Below, piece after piece: positions 38,245 to 48,667 of a stretch of 52,238 bases of DNA. How positions within the stretch are numbered: position 1 is the stretch's first letter; every line of letters starts with the position of its first letter. The position numbers and the translations under genes are program-made. Source of the DNA: Verrucomicrobiota bacterium (GTDB taxonomy: Bacteria > Verrucomicrobiota > Kiritimatiellia > CAIKKV01 > CAITUY01); NCBI GenBank assembly GCA_011391785.1, contig JAABPW010000325.1, positions 1-52,238 on the forward strand, in the 5' to 3' direction. The notes beneath the pieces were generated by a model. It made no database searches. It saw nothing but the letters and a program-made list of their open reading frames with translations, and was not told the DNA's origin.

Positions 38245-39597
38245 TCACATCCCGAGTCTGCAGGCACAGCTAAGGGGCAGCACCCGCGCCTCCCGGCCTT
38301 CCGAGGCCACCAACCCCTCCAGCGCAAGGTAGACATAAACCTTGCCATCCTCCGCCGCGCCGGGAATGAAGTCATCCTTGTCCTGCTCGAATTTAAAGGT
38401 AAACGTGGCCTCTGCATGGCCATTCGTGATGGAAACGTTTTCCAGCGGAACGGACCGGATATACGGCCCCCCCCCGTCCTCGGCCGCGGGAATATAAACC
38501 CATATGCTGTATTTCCGGTTTGGCGGCTGGAGACGGTTGAACACGAGCCGCAGCGGCAGGGTATAGGAACTGTTCAGTCTTATTCGCTCAGGCTGCTTGA
38601 GCGGAAACACCAGGCACTGCTCATCGCGCTCGGATGAAAAGGAGACCCTCGAACTGTAATTCTGGTATTTATTCAGCAAGGCCCTGTCGTTCGCTGTCAG
38701 CGGGTAACCCTTGTAGTCGAACTTGTATGCCGGCAGGACCCTGCCAGCATCGCGCGCCAGGCCACTCATCATGGTATCGATGGCCTTCTGCTGGATTTCC
38801 TCGGCGGCAAGCACAACCCGGGACCGATGCAGCAGGTCAAGGCTGGAAAGATACGCGTTAACGGTCCGGGCGGTCGCAAACCCGTCAAGCGCCAGGCGGG
38901 TATTTGAGCGGAGCGCAATCTGCCGCGCCTTCTCCAGGCACTTGCCAGCCTTCTCCTTGTGCGGCGCGTCGCAAAACTCCGAGAGGGCGACAACCAGTTC
39001 CTTGGTTTCGATGAAATCGACCAAATTGATTTTGTTGGTGGCCGACAAGGCTTCAAGGCGTGCAAAACCGGCCTCGTAATAATCCTTCTTTGCATCCTGG
39101 ACCAACGTATCGATTTTCGCCGCATACTTCCCCTGCGCATCCTTGTATTTAAGCATGCCCAGGTTCATCACGGCGCCCTTGTAGGCCTTGGTCAGCTTGT
39201 CGCTCGCCTTGAAGGTCTTTGCCTCGTCGTCAATTGCCTTCTCCAAACCGGGGTCCTCCTTCAGGAACGACTCCCATTCCTGGAGAAGCTGGGTGAGAAT
39301 CCGCTTCAGTCTCTGGTGCTTCTTCTCCAACGCCTTGAGACTGCTCACATACCCGTTGACCTGCTCGAGCGGATACGGCGTTCCCGGCTTCATCTTTGGA
39401 ATAACCGCTTCCACGTCGCCGGCGGGAAAGCTCTTCTCGTCCCCTGTTTCCTTGTCGATGTACAGGATCTTATCGTTGTCCTTGCGCGTACTCCACACCC
39501 ACAGCCCTTTCCCGTCCTTGGTCACGACAAAGGACTCAGCCTGGGCGCAGGCGCAAAAACCGGCAACAACCATTAACATGCACAATATTTTTCTCAT
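38245..39597 (-). CDS. Predicted secreted coiled-coil protein of unknown function
   Basis: Signal peptide MRKILCMLMVVAGFCACAQA; helical midregion. Confidence 0.75.
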   Translation of the reverse strand: MRKILCMLMVVAGFCACAQAESFVVTKDGKGLWVWSTRKDNDKILYIDKETGDEKSFPAGDVEAVIPKMKPGTPYPLEQVNGYVSSLKALEKKHQRLKRILTQLLQEWESFLKEDPGLEKAIDDEAKTFKASDKLTKAYKGAVMNLGMLKYKDAQGKYAAKIDTLVQDAKKDYYEAGFARLEALSATNKINLVDFIETKELVVALSEFCDAPHKEKAGKCLEKARQIALRSNTRLALDGFATARTVNAYLSSLDLLHRSRVVLAAEEIQQKAIDTMMSGLARDAGRVLPAYKFDYKGYPLTANDRALLNKYQNYSSRVSFSSERDEQCLVFPLKQPERIRLNSSYTLPLRLVFNRLQPPNRKYSIWVYIPAAEDGGGPYIRSVPLENVSITNGHAEATFTFKFEQDKDDFIPGAAEDGKVYVYLALEGLVASEGREARVLPLSCACRLGM

Positions 39598-39643
39598 TTG
39601 TATCTCCTGTCGATTCCGCTCTTCATTTCACATGCAATTTCCA

Positions 39644-40936
39644 TCAGGCCGTTCGTTTCAATAGGGTGGCGAAGGCGCCGTCAACCTTGTCACGGGGCGG
39701 GAAAAGCTTGCGTTCGGAAACCTTCATGAAGTTGGGATGAGCCGTAAGCCAGGCGGAAACCAGCGCCTCATCCTCCTCGATTTCAAGGCTGCAGGTGCTG
39801 TAGACAATGCGTCCCCCGATGCGGACCCGCGTGGCCGCGCCATCCAAAATCATCCGCTGGGTCTCGCAGACCCGGGCAAGGCGCTCATCGGAGAAACGCC
39901 AGCGCGCGTCAGCCCGGCGCCGCAAAACACCGGTGTTCATGCAGGGTACATCCAGCAGGATGCCGTCAAACAGTAACCCGGCCAACTCGGGTATCCCTTC
40001 AGCCCCGGGCCGGCAGCGGGTCATGTCGCCTTCAATCACGCACACCCCCTCCAGCCCCATCCGCTTCAGGTTTTCATTCAGGAACCCCATCCGGTCGGCA
40101 TGGACATCCATCGCGGTCAGGGTCTCGCCGCTCCCCATTTTCTCGGCGATGGCCACCGTCTTCCCCCCTGGCGCGGCACACGCATCCAGAATGCGTTCCT
40201 GCCGTTTCGGATCAAGCAGGTCCACCGCCATGATCGTGGAGGGATCCTGCACCATGAACCAGCCATCCTCGAACCCGAGGACATCCTCCACATTGACGCC
40301 GCGCGCCAGATTGCAGAAACGGGCGGGATCAAAGGGGTGCGGCTCCACCTTGATGCCCACGGAGGCCAGCCGGTCCCTGAAATCAGCCATTTCAATGCGC
40401 TGGGTGTTCAGCCGCAGGGTCACCGAGGCCCGGGTGTTGTTCCACTCGCACAAGGCATCGGTATCCGCCTCGCCGTACACCTGCGTCCAACGCCGGACCA
40501 GGGTTTCAGGATGCGACAGTCGGACGCCCGGCGGCTGGCCCTTCAAGGCCTGAATGACAAGCGGTTTCTCGCGCAACACCCGCCGGAGCACGCCATTGCA
40601 AAAATTGACTTCCGCCTGCCCGAACTCCGCCTTGACCGCCTCCGCCGTCTCATTCACCGCCGCATAGGCTTCGACCGTGTCCATGTGCAGGCATTGGTAC
40701 AGGCCGACCATCAGGTGCGCCCGGAGCGGAATGGCGGGCAGCGATTTCATGCACTGTTTCAGCACCCACTCCAGTTCGCGCTTCCACTTGACCACCCCGT
40801 AGGCGACCTCCATCACAAACCCGCGGTTGGCGAGCACCCGGTTCATCATGCGGTCCGGAAAATCGCCCGTTTCCATCCATTGGGCTATGATTCCCGCCGC
40901 CACCGCCCGTGAACTCGTCTGTGCAGTAATTTTCAT
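39644..40936 (-). CDS. rsmB: 16S rRNA m5C methyltransferase RsmB (NOL1/NOP2/Sun family)
   Basis: NusB-like N-terminus; ILDACAAPGGKTVAIAEKM, LDVPCMNTGVLRRRADARWR, VYSTCSLEIEEDE. Confidence 0.9.
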   Translation of the reverse strand: MKITAQTSSRAVAAGIIAQWMETGDFPDRMMNRVLANRGFVMEVAYGVVKWKRELEWVLKQCMKSLPAIPLRAHLMVGLYQCLHMDTVEAYAAVNETAEAVKAEFGQAEVNFCNGVLRRVLREKPLVIQALKGQPPGVRLSHPETLVRRWTQVYGEADTDALCEWNNTRASVTLRLNTQRIEMADFRDRLASVGIKVEPHPFDPARFCNLARGVNVEDVLGFEDGWFMVQDPSTIMAVDLLDPKRQERILDACAAPGGKTVAIAEKMGSGETLTAMDVHADRMGFLNENLKRMGLEGVCVIEGDMTRCRPGAEGIPELAGLLFDGILLDVPCMNTGVLRRRADARWRFSDERLARVCETQRMILDGAATRVRIGGRIVYSTCSLEIEEDEALVSAWLTAHPNFMKVSERKLFPPRDKVDGAFATLLKRTA

Positions 40937-41964
40937 AATGTCTTCCGGCTTCTCAACCGCAACTGTCCGCAGGCGGCATCGATGTTTGTCCCCTTGGAAA
41001 TCCGTGTCGTGGCATTGATTCCGGCACGGCCGAGCACCTCGATGAAAAGGGGTGCCGTACCGGGATCGGGAGCCTGTCCCTCAAATCCGTCAACCGGGCT
41101 CAGGGGGATGAGATTCACCCGCCCGGGAATGGAGCGCAACAGGCTGGCCAGGGCGGCGGCGTGCTGCCGGGTGTCATTCACCCCGCGGATCAGCGTGTAC
41201 TCAAAGGTGATAATCCGGCGCGTGGCGGCCGCATAGCGGGTGCAGGCCGCCATGAGCGCTTCCAGGGGATATTTGCGGTTCACCGGCATCAGCTTGCTGC
41301 GCAGTGGATTGTCCGGCGCATGAAGCGACACGGAAAGCTCGACCTGAATCCCCTCATCGGCCAGTCGCGCAATGCCAGGCACGACACCGCTGGTGCTGAT
41401 CGTGATATGACGGGCCCCGATGTTGAGACCTTCCGCGTCGTTGATGATCCTGACCGCCTTGAGAACGGCGTCGTAATTGTCAAAAGGCTCCCCCATCCCC
41501 ATGAAGACGATATTCGACGGGCGGTCCCCGTATTCCCGCCAGGCCAGCAGGAGCTGCCCGATAATCTCACCGGTCTCCAGGTTCCGGACATAGCCCCCCT
41601 TCCCGCTGGCGCAGAAAACACAGGCGAACCGGCAGCCCACCTGGCTTGACACGCAAACGGTTTTCCGGTCACGGGCCGGAATGAGCACTTCCTCCACGCA
41701 CTCGCCATCCCGCAACCCTGCCAGGATCTTCCGTGTCCCGACAGGGTCCCCTTCGGTTTTGAGGGGAGCCACACCCGCGAGATCGAATTTCGATGCCAGG
41801 CCCGCCCTCAACGCGGCGGGCAGGTTCTTCATCTCCGCCCAGTCCGCCACCCGCCGGGCATACAACCACGCCCAGATCTGGCCAGCCCGGTAGGACGGCA
41901 GTCCAAGCGCCTGGCATTCGGTCTCCAATTCAAGTCGGGACAGGCTGTGAATCAGGGGTTTCAT
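40933..41964 (-). CDS. rlmN: 23S rRNA (adenine2503-C2)-methyltransferase
   Basis: CVSSQVGCRFACVFCASGKGGYVRNLETGEI, NIVFMGMGEPFDNYDAVLKA. Confidence 0.94.
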   Translation of the reverse strand: MKPLIHSLSRLELETECQALGLPSYRAGQIWAWLYARRVADWAEMKNLPAALRAGLASKFDLAGVAPLKTEGDPVGTRKILAGLRDGECVEEVLIPARDRKTVCVSSQVGCRFACVFCASGKGGYVRNLETGEIIGQLLLAWREYGDRPSNIVFMGMGEPFDNYDAVLKAVRIINDAEGLNIGARHITISTSGVVPGIARLADEGIQVELSVSLHAPDNPLRSKLMPVNRKYPLEALMAACTRYAAATRRIITFEYTLIRGVNDTRQHAAALASLLRSIPGRVNLIPLSPVDGFEGQAPDPGTAPLFIEVLGRAGINATTRISKGTNIDAACGQLRLRSRKTL

Positions 41965-43559
41965 GCGCGTTTTATGAATTTCCGGTGGAGGATACCGACC
42001 ACCGTGCGGGTTTCATGGACATGAAAAAGCCAGCTCATTCCGAAATAAACACAGGCGCCCACCCCGATCTCGATCAGCAGGGCGGTGATCAGCATGACAA
42101 GTCCCTGCCCGAATCCCGCCAGCCAATGCTTCAGGAACCAGACCGAGACACCGCAGGCCAGGGCGGGGATGCCGATCGCCAAAGCATACCGGAACCAGCG
42201 CCCCCAATCGCCATAGTCGACATCCCGCCGCAAATACATCGCCAATTGAATGGAATTGACGAGGGCCAAACATCCGGTGGTGGCCGCCAGCCCGACATGG
42301 CCCATATGAAAATACTTAACCAGGGTGAAGTTCATCACGAGGTTCAGGCCGATCCCCGCCAAACTGACCATGAGGGGCGTCCGACGCCGGTCGAGGGCAT
42401 AGAAGCAGGGCGTCACAACCTTGATCGCGGCGTAACCGGCTAACCCGATGGAATAGGCGCGCAGGGCATTGGCCGTCAACAGGGTGTCACCCGAATTGAA
42501 TTTCCCGTGTTCGTAGATGACCCTGATGATATCCGGCGCCAGGACCACCAGCCCCACCGTGGCCGGAATAGTCAGGAAAAACGCGAGACGCAGAGCATCC
42601 TCGATAGTTTTTCCGACGGCCTTCATGTCCGAGCGGGCATGCAACCTCGCAACCGCAGGAAGCGTGACGGTGGCAATGGCAACGCCGAACACCCCGATGG
42701 GAAACTGCATGAGCCGGAAGGCGCAGTTCAACCAGCCGCGCGCCCCGTTGATTTCCGAGGCGAATATCCCGTTGATGAGGACATTCACCTGCACGGCGGC
42801 GCCGGCGATCATGCTGGGCCAGGCGAGGGCCCAGACCATGCGCAGGCGCGGATCGGAAAAATCGAGTTTCCAGTGGAACCGATATCCAAGCTTCCACAAC
42901 GACGGAATCTGGACGGCCAATTGGGCCAATCCTCCCAGCAGGACCCCGAGCGTCAGTCCATACAACGCCCGCTCGGAAAAGTCGGGATGCCGCCAGTTGT
43001 CCTGGGGGTCGAACGCATAGGCCAGCAGGACCCCACTAGTCACCGAGACCAGGTTGAAGATCGTAGAAGCCGAGGCCGGGAGCCCGAACACAAACCGGGC
43101 ATTGAGGATCCCCATCACCACCGCCGCCAGCGACACAAACATGATGAAGGGGAAAAGGATACGGGTCAGCTTCACCGTCAGCTCGAATTTCCCCGGCACG
43201 CCATGAAACCCGAAGTTCGTGATCTGGACCAGAAGCGGGCTGGCGGCGATACCCACGACGCAAATCACCCCCATGATCAGGATCATGGCACTGAACAGGA
43301 GGCTGGCCAGCCGCCAGGCGGGGGGTTCGCCCTCCTTCTCCAGCGTCTTGGCGAAGGTGGTCGTAAAGGCCGTGGATAAAGCGCCTTCCGCAAACAAATC
43401 GCGAAGCAAGTTGGGAATCTGGAATGCCGCCAGGAACGCGTCGAGGTATTTCCCTGCGCCAAACATGGCGGCAAAGACCTGCTCGCGAACAAGACCCAGA
43501 ATCCGGGATCCCATCACGGCCAGACCCACAATGCCGGCAGATTTATGATGGCTACTCAT
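41961..43559 (-). CDS. murJ: Lipid II flippase MurJ (MviN family)
   Basis: LAVMGSRILGLVREQVFAAMFGAGKYLDAFLAAFQIPNLLRDLFAEGALSTAFTTTF. Confidence 0.95.
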   Translation of the reverse strand: MSSHHKSAGIVGLAVMGSRILGLVREQVFAAMFGAGKYLDAFLAAFQIPNLLRDLFAEGALSTAFTTTFAKTLEKEGEPPAWRLASLLFSAMILIMGVICVVGIAASPLLVQITNFGFHGVPGKFELTVKLTRILFPFIMFVSLAAVVMGILNARFVFGLPASASTIFNLVSVTSGVLLAYAFDPQDNWRHPDFSERALYGLTLGVLLGGLAQLAVQIPSLWKLGYRFHWKLDFSDPRLRMVWALAWPSMIAGAAVQVNVLINGIFASEINGARGWLNCAFRLMQFPIGVFGVAIATVTLPAVARLHARSDMKAVGKTIEDALRLAFFLTIPATVGLVVLAPDIIRVIYEHGKFNSGDTLLTANALRAYSIGLAGYAAIKVVTPCFYALDRRRTPLMVSLAGIGLNLVMNFTLVKYFHMGHVGLAATTGCLALVNSIQLAMYLRRDVDYGDWGRWFRYALAIGIPALACGVSVWFLKHWLAGFGQGLVMLITALLIEIGVGACVYFGMSWLFHVHETRTVVGILHRKFIKRA

Positions 43560-43612
43560 AGCCGGCCATTAAACAGGCGGATAACCCGCGGCGTCAAGGA
43601 TGCAAAACGAGA

Positions 43613-44248
43613 TCAGTCTCCCGCGGTCTTGGTCCCCAGCGCAGCGGCTTCGACAACCGCCTTGGCCTTGCGTTCGGCATGATCCTGGAAGAAAAACGGA
43701 TTCTGCCCCTGCGCCCAGGCTACCTCGACATCCTTGATCCCGACAAATCCCACGGCGGCCTTGATGCCATTCCGGATTCCGTCACGCAGGTCACCGGGCT
43801 CGTAAGTCCCGCCGGATGAAGCCAGCACGACGACCTTGCGGATCTTGTGGAGCGCTTTAACGCCCTCCCCACCGATCGAGAAGGTCACGTTCGGCATAAG
43901 AACCTGGTCAAACCACGCCTTCAGGATCGCCGGCATGCCGAAGTTCCACATGGGGGTCGTTATCACCAGCACATCCGCCTGCTTGAACAGCTCGCACTGT
44001 TTCTGGGCATACTTGACAGCCGCCTTTTCCTGGTCGGTCGGCTTGTACCCCGCATCGAACACCGGATACCAGTAATGACGGTAGGTTGAATAATCATAAA
44101 AAGGCGGGGGATTCGCATAGAGATCCAGTTCAGTCACGGAAACCCCGGGCTGTTTCGCCTTGAGGGCCTGGAAAAACGAGGCGCTGAGCGCCTTGGAATT
44201 CGCCTCGGCGGCAGGCTTGGGATTCGCAATCACGTGCAGGACATGCAT
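43613..44248 (-). CDS. FMN-dependent NAD(P)H azoreductase/quinone reductase
   Basis: Flavodoxin-like fold; VLVITTPMWNFGMPAILKAWFDQVLMPNVTFS, VVVLASSGGTYEPGD. Confidence 0.88.
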   Translation of the reverse strand: MHVLHVIANPKPAAEANSKALSASFFQALKAKQPGVSVTELDLYANPPPFYDYSTYRHYWYPVFDAGYKPTDQEKAAVKYAQKQCELFKQADVLVITTPMWNFGMPAILKAWFDQVLMPNVTFSIGGEGVKALHKIRKVVVLASSGGTYEPGDLRDGIRNGIKAAVGFVGIKDVEVAWAQGQNPFFFQDHAERKAKAVVEAAALGTKTAGD

Positions 44249-44265
44249 GCTAACCTCTCTTTATG

Positions 44266-44679
44266 TTATTTTCGAACTTCGATGGTAACACGACCGGGAA
44301 ATGCCTGGGACAGGACAGTGGCCAGATTTTGCCGGAATGCCTTGTACGACTCTTCCCGGCTCTCGCCCGGGGTCAGTGGATTGGCATAAACAGCAATACG
44401 GTTCTGGGTCCGCTTGGCAAAGAACCCGATCTGATAATTGGCTGACGCCTGATAGAGTCGGATAATATTGAGCTCACCGGATTTGACTTTCGCCAACTTA
44501 TACCGGGCGGCGAAGGCATCCAGCGTCGCCCTCAGCTTGTCTGCGTCCGAATCCGTGATCGCCGTCCCCACCCCGCCAGCCCCGTGGATGACATAGTACT
44601 TCACCGGTTCCTGCTTCATGCAGGCACCACAAGCCAATAACACCAGCACCAGCGCCATACAGCGGACTATCATGCTCAT
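44266..44679 (-). CDS. Small predicted lipoprotein
   Basis: ORF 44266-44727; internal start MSMIVRCMALVLVLLACGAC with lipobox. Confidence 0.6.
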   Translation of the reverse strand: MSMIVRCMALVLVLLACGACMKQEPVKYYVIHGAGGVGTAITDSDADKLRATLDAFAARYKLAKVKSGELNIIRLYQASANYQIGFFAKRTQNRIAVYANPLTPGESREESYKAFRQNLATVLSQAFPGRVTIEVRK

Positions 44680-44726
44680 TACGGATCCTCCTGATATCGT
44701 CACACGGCTCCCCCCGGCATCGGACA

Positions 44727-45461
44727 CTAGACCCCCAGCCGCAGGCGGATGGCCAGGCGCTCGGGCAACCCGGCGGAAACAATTTTCTTCTGGGCCCCGG
44801 CAATATCGTAGTCCACACGCCGCAACTCGATCTCGCGGGACGTGGTGTCATAGATGGCGTAGGAAGAACGATTGTCGCCATCACGCGGCTGACCAACGCT
44901 CCCGACGTTCACAAAATACTTCTTGCCGAGCGTCACAGGAAACTTGCCGCCGCCATTGATCCGGCGGACATAGCCGGCCTTTTCGAAAACAACCGGCTGG
45001 TGGGTGTGCCCGTAGAAACAAACCGTGGTAGACTGGTAGTTGAAATTGGATTCGGCCTCCAGCTCATCAAAGACATAGCCCCATTTTTCAGGCATATCGA
45101 GCGTGCTGTGAACCAGCGTGAAGCTGCTTACGACCCGGACCAGCTTCAACTGCTTGAGAAACGCCAGCTCCTCATCCGTCAACTGGTTGCGGGTCCAATC
45201 CACCACATTGGCGGCCAGGGGGTGGAAATCGCGGATGCAGTCATCATGGGAGCAATAATGGTCGTGATTGCCCCGGACACAGATCGCGTTCAGTTCCCGG
45301 ATCTTCCGCAGGCATTCGGCGGGATTGGCATTGTAGCCAACCATGTCGCCGACGCAGGTAAAATTCGTCACCCCATTGGCCTGGGCGTCCTCAAGCACGG
45401 CAGACAGCGCCTCCCAGTTCCCGTGGATATCCCCCATCACCGCATATCGCACATTCGCCAT
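44727..45461 (-). CDS. Calcineurin-like metallophosphoesterase
   Basis: VMGDIHGNWEALSAVLEDA, CVGDMVGYNANP, VRGNHDHY, CFYGHTHQPVVFE. Confidence 0.92.
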   Translation of the reverse strand: MANVRYAVMGDIHGNWEALSAVLEDAQANGVTNFTCVGDMVGYNANPAECLRKIRELNAICVRGNHDHYCSHDDCIRDFHPLAANVVDWTRNQLTDEELAFLKQLKLVRVVSSFTLVHSTLDMPEKWGYVFDELEAESNFNYQSTTVCFYGHTHQPVVFEKAGYVRRINGGGKFPVTLGKKYFVNVGSVGQPRDGDNRSSYAIYDTTSREIELRRVDYDIAGAQKKIVSAGLPERLAIRLRLGV

Positions 45462-45467
45462 ACTGAG

Positions 45468-46145
45468 CTATACCTTCAGAATCATCGCCGCGAGGGCAAG
45501 ATCCCCTGGAGTCGTAATTTTGATGTTTGTGCCGGGTGCCGGGACAAGATGAACAGGCTCCCCGACCGCCTCAACCGCCGAGGCGTCATCCGTTACTGTT
45601 AGCTTTTTCTTTCCCGTCTGTCCATAAGCTTTCATCAGCCAGTCCGTCCGGAAGGTTTGCGGCGTCTGGACCGTCCACAGTTTCGCGCGATCCACGGTTG
45701 CCGAAACCATCGTCCCGCGGTCCACCGACTTGACGGTATCAGTCACCTTCACTGCCGCGACACCGGATCCGGTGCGTTTGGCCGACAGGATGGTGGCCTC
45801 GATCACGGCCGGAGTCACGCAGGGCCTGGCCCCGTCATGAATCGCCACGATTTTGACGTCATCGCCAAGCTCGGCCAGTCCGTTCATCACCGAGGCCTGC
45901 CGCGAGGCGCCTCCGGCAATCACTTTACGGACCTTGGAACACCCGAACATCTGAACCAGCCCGCGCGCCGAATCCAGGCGATCCTTCCGGACCACCAGGA
46001 TCACGCCATCGATGAGAGGACACTTCTCGAAAGCAAGCAATGAATACGCCAGAACCGGCTTGGTCCCGAGTGACAGGAAAGCCTTGTCGATGTCCGCTCC
46101 CATCCGCTCACTTTTTCCCGCCGCAACAATAATACCAACTATCAT
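45468..46145 (-). CDS. ispD: 2-C-methyl-D-erythritol 4-phosphate cytidylyltransferase
   Basis: GIIVAAGKSERMGADIDKAFLSLGTKPVLAYSLLAFE, VAIHDGARPCV, TVQTPQTFR. Confidence 0.93.
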   Translation of the reverse strand: MIVGIIVAAGKSERMGADIDKAFLSLGTKPVLAYSLLAFEKCPLIDGVILVVRKDRLDSARGLVQMFGCSKVRKVIAGGASRQASVMNGLAELGDDVKIVAIHDGARPCVTPAVIEATILSAKRTGSGVAAVKVTDTVKSVDRGTMVSATVDRAKLWTVQTPQTFRTDWLMKAYGQTGKKKLTVTDDASAVEAVGEPVHLVPAPGTNIKITTPGDLALAAMILKV

Positions 46146-46257
46146 AATCCACCACCCCCTTCAGGTAATCGGAATAGTACCCTCTCCCTGCCCCCCTGTC
46201 AAAAAGGTAATATTTTCATCCTTCATGCCGGGAGCGCTCTGTGCTAAAGCTTTCACG

Positions 46258-48120
46258 GTGAAACACCCTCGAAAAGCAATTGTGCTGGCAGCCGGATACG
46301 GAGCGCGCCTCCTTCCGCTCACCCAGATTAAGCCCAAGCCCCTTTTTCCGCTCTGGGGAAAGCCGGTACTGGGTCACACCCTTGAACTGCTCCAGCGCTG
46401 GGGGGTGCGCGAAGTGCTGGTCAATGTCCACTATCATGCCGGCCAGATCCTGGACTATCTCCGGACCAATCCCGTCAAGGGGCTCCATTGCCAGCTTTCC
46501 TTCGAGCCCGAAATCCTGGGAACCGGCGGCGTCCTGCCAAAGGCACGCTGGTTCCTCGATGAAGACCCGTTCTGGATGCTGAACGCGGACGTCCTCGCCG
46601 ATCTCCCCTGCCGCCCCCTTCTGGAAGCCAACGAACGTCATAACCCCATATCAACGTTATGGTTGCACCCTGAGCGCGGACCGCGAACCGTCGAGCACCG
46701 CGATGGGCTGGTAACCGTGTTCAAAAGCCCCCTTTCCGGCACAGAGGGCACCGCGACCTTCTGCGGACTCCAACTGCTCTCCCCCCGGATCCTGAACCAC
46801 CTTCCCCCATCGGGCTTCGCCTCCATTATCGACGCTTATGAAAACGCACTGAACGCAGGCGAGAAAATCGCCGGTGTCATTGTACCGAACGCGTATTGGG
46901 CCGATATCGGAAAGGCGGAAGCCTATCTGGCCACGCACCGGGAAATGCTGGATCATCCCCGCTGGAAACATCACCGGCCCGGGGACGGCCGCATGGTGGC
47001 CAAGGGCGCCGGAACCACCGTCTCGCCGTCCGCCTCCATTGACCATAGCGTGTTGTGGGACAATGTCACCGTCGGACCAACCGCCCGGATCGAGAATGCC
47101 ATTATTGCCGATAACGTCACGGTGCGGGGGCCAGTCTCCTACATGGCAGTAAGGGCGGACCAGCTGCAGGACCCGGAAGTAACTGGAATTCTGCGCGAGC
47201 TGGAATGGGAGCCTGAATCGACCACCGTCATGCCCCTGCCCCCACGCGGATCCGCCCGCACCTTCACCCGCCTTTCCACCGCCCGGAATAGCGCCATCCT
47301 GGTGCGCTACACCCTGGAACGGCCCGAAAATGCCCTCTATTGCAGCCACGCCCGCTTCCTGACACGGAACGGGGTCAAGGTTCCCGGCGTTCTCCTCGAC
47401 CGGCCGGATGACCACATCTGCGTCATGGAGGATGTCGGCGCCGACAGCCTGGAGCAGCTGGTCCCGGCCCTGTCCCGCAAATCCTGCCTTGCGCTCTACC
47501 GGCAAACGCTCGATACCGTGGCCCGCCTTCACGGCCAGGCCACCCAGGCAGCCCGGCACCGCCCGATCGAACTCTCCATGCCCTTCACCCGCCACCTTTA
47601 CGAGTGGGAACAAAATCTCTTCTGCGAGCAGTTCCTGAGCCGGCATCTTGGAGTGGAGACCGGGAAGCTGGCCCTGATCCGGCAGGAACTCGCCCGCCTG
47701 ATTCCGGTGCAGATACGGGCGCCCCGGGTGATCATTCATCGCGATCTCCAGTCCAGCAATGTCCTGGTGAAAAAGGGCGAGATTTTCCTGATCGACTTCC
47801 AGGGTATGCGACTAGGGACGGCGGCCTATGACCTGGCCTCGCTCCTGTGTGATCCCTATGTGAACCTGCCGGACGATATCCGCTCGGAATTGCTCGACTA
47901 TTATCTGGGAATCGTGCCGGACGGCAAATCCACGCAATCGCTTTTCTGGGTGGCCGCGGCGGAACGGCTCGCCCAGGCCCTGGGCGCCTTCGGCCGGCTT
48001 GGGGCCAGCCCCGCCACCGCTTACTTCCTGAAGCACATCCCCTCCGGCGTCCGGCAACTCCGCCACGCGCTCAACCATGTCCCGGGCCTGCCAACCCTGA
48101 AAGGCTGCCTGGAGCCGTGA
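46258..48120 (+). CDS. Fusion: sugar-1-phosphate nucleotidyltransferase (MurU-like) + hexapeptide LbH segment + APH/AmgK-like kinase
   Basis: KAIVLAAGYGARLLPLTQIKPKPLFPLWGKPVLGH; VSPSASIDHSVLWDNVTVGPTARIENAIIADNVTV; VIIHRDLQSSNVLVKKGEIFLIDFQGMRLG. GTG 46258 or ATG 46225 are candidate starts. Confidence 0.85.
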   Translation: MKHPRKAIVLAAGYGARLLPLTQIKPKPLFPLWGKPVLGHTLELLQRWGVREVLVNVHYHAGQILDYLRTNPVKGLHCQLSFEPEILGTGGVLPKARWFLDEDPFWMLNADVLADLPCRPLLEANERHNPISTLWLHPERGPRTVEHRDGLVTVFKSPLSGTEGTATFCGLQLLSPRILNHLPPSGFASIIDAYENALNAGEKIAGVIVPNAYWADIGKAEAYLATHREMLDHPRWKHHRPGDGRMVAKGAGTTVSPSASIDHSVLWDNVTVGPTARIENAIIADNVTVRGPVSYMAVRADQLQDPEVTGILRELEWEPESTTVMPLPPRGSARTFTRLSTARNSAILVRYTLERPENALYCSHARFLTRNGVKVPGVLLDRPDDHICVMEDVGADSLEQLVPALSRKSCLALYRQTLDTVARLHGQATQAARHRPIELSMPFTRHLYEWEQNLFCEQFLSRHLGVETGKLALIRQELARLIPVQIRAPRVIIHRDLQSSNVLVKKGEIFLIDFQGMRLGTAAYDLASLLCDPYVNLPDDIRSELLDYYLGIVPDGKSTQSLFWVAAAERLAQALGAFGRLGASPATAYFLKHIPSGVRQLRHALNHVPGLPTLKGCLEP

Positions 48121-48537
48121 TCAGATATCCAGCAGCGTCATCTGGTCGGGGTCATCCGGCGCGCGGTTCTTCTCCAACTCCGCCTCAAGCCAGCGCTTGA
48201 GGACGGAAAGCACATAGTCCTTTTCCCCCTGGGCCAGGGGGCGCCCCGACTCGATCTGATGCCAGCTCAGGAGGCAGCGCCGGCAGCAGGTGGCCGTGGC
48301 GTGCTGGGCAACAAACACGGGATGCCCCTTCATAGGGGTCTGCATCCCATCCTTGGCGGGATTGGCGGGGGCCAGGCGTTCTTCGATAAAGGCGGCGGCA
48401 TGCCGCAACGCGACCGGAACCCCGCCGGACTTCAACGCCAGGAAATCCTTCCTCCCCAGCCTGAATTTCTGTCGAAATTCCGATTTCTGAAGGGCCTCGA
48501 ATACCGAATCAAGTCTGGCTGAATCCTGAGTCGTCAT
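48121..48537 (-). CDS. DUF4186-family protein
   Basis: ALRHAAAFIEERLAPANPAKDGMQTPMKGHPVFVAQHATATCCRRCLLSWHQI. Confidence 0.85.
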   Translation of the reverse strand: MTTQDSARLDSVFEALQKSEFRQKFRLGRKDFLALKSGGVPVALRHAAAFIEERLAPANPAKDGMQTPMKGHPVFVAQHATATCCRRCLLSWHQIESGRPLAQGEKDYVLSVLKRWLEAELEKNRAPDDPDQMTLLDI

Positions 48538-48623
48538 GGAATGTCCTGCTCTGTCATAGATCCGACGATTATGAAATCCCCCACCGACCGACTCAAGCGC
48601 AATTAATTGTCCTCGGGTATGTG

Positions 48624-48651
48624 TTGAACCCGGCTGGGATTATGGTATCCT
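48624..48651 (+). promoter_or_regulatory. Candidate sigma70-type promoter of tmRNA
   Basis: TTGAAC - 16 bp - TATCCT, 17 bp upstream of the mature tmRNA 5' end. Confidence 0.5.
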
Positions 48652-48667
48652 ATTTGAAGTCGTCTTT

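Noticed and set aside
46012-46224. N-terminal extension of the nucleotidyltransferase-kinase ORF
   Set aside because: Overlaps ispD on the other strand and lacks domain similarity; a start at 46225 or 46258 is more plausible.
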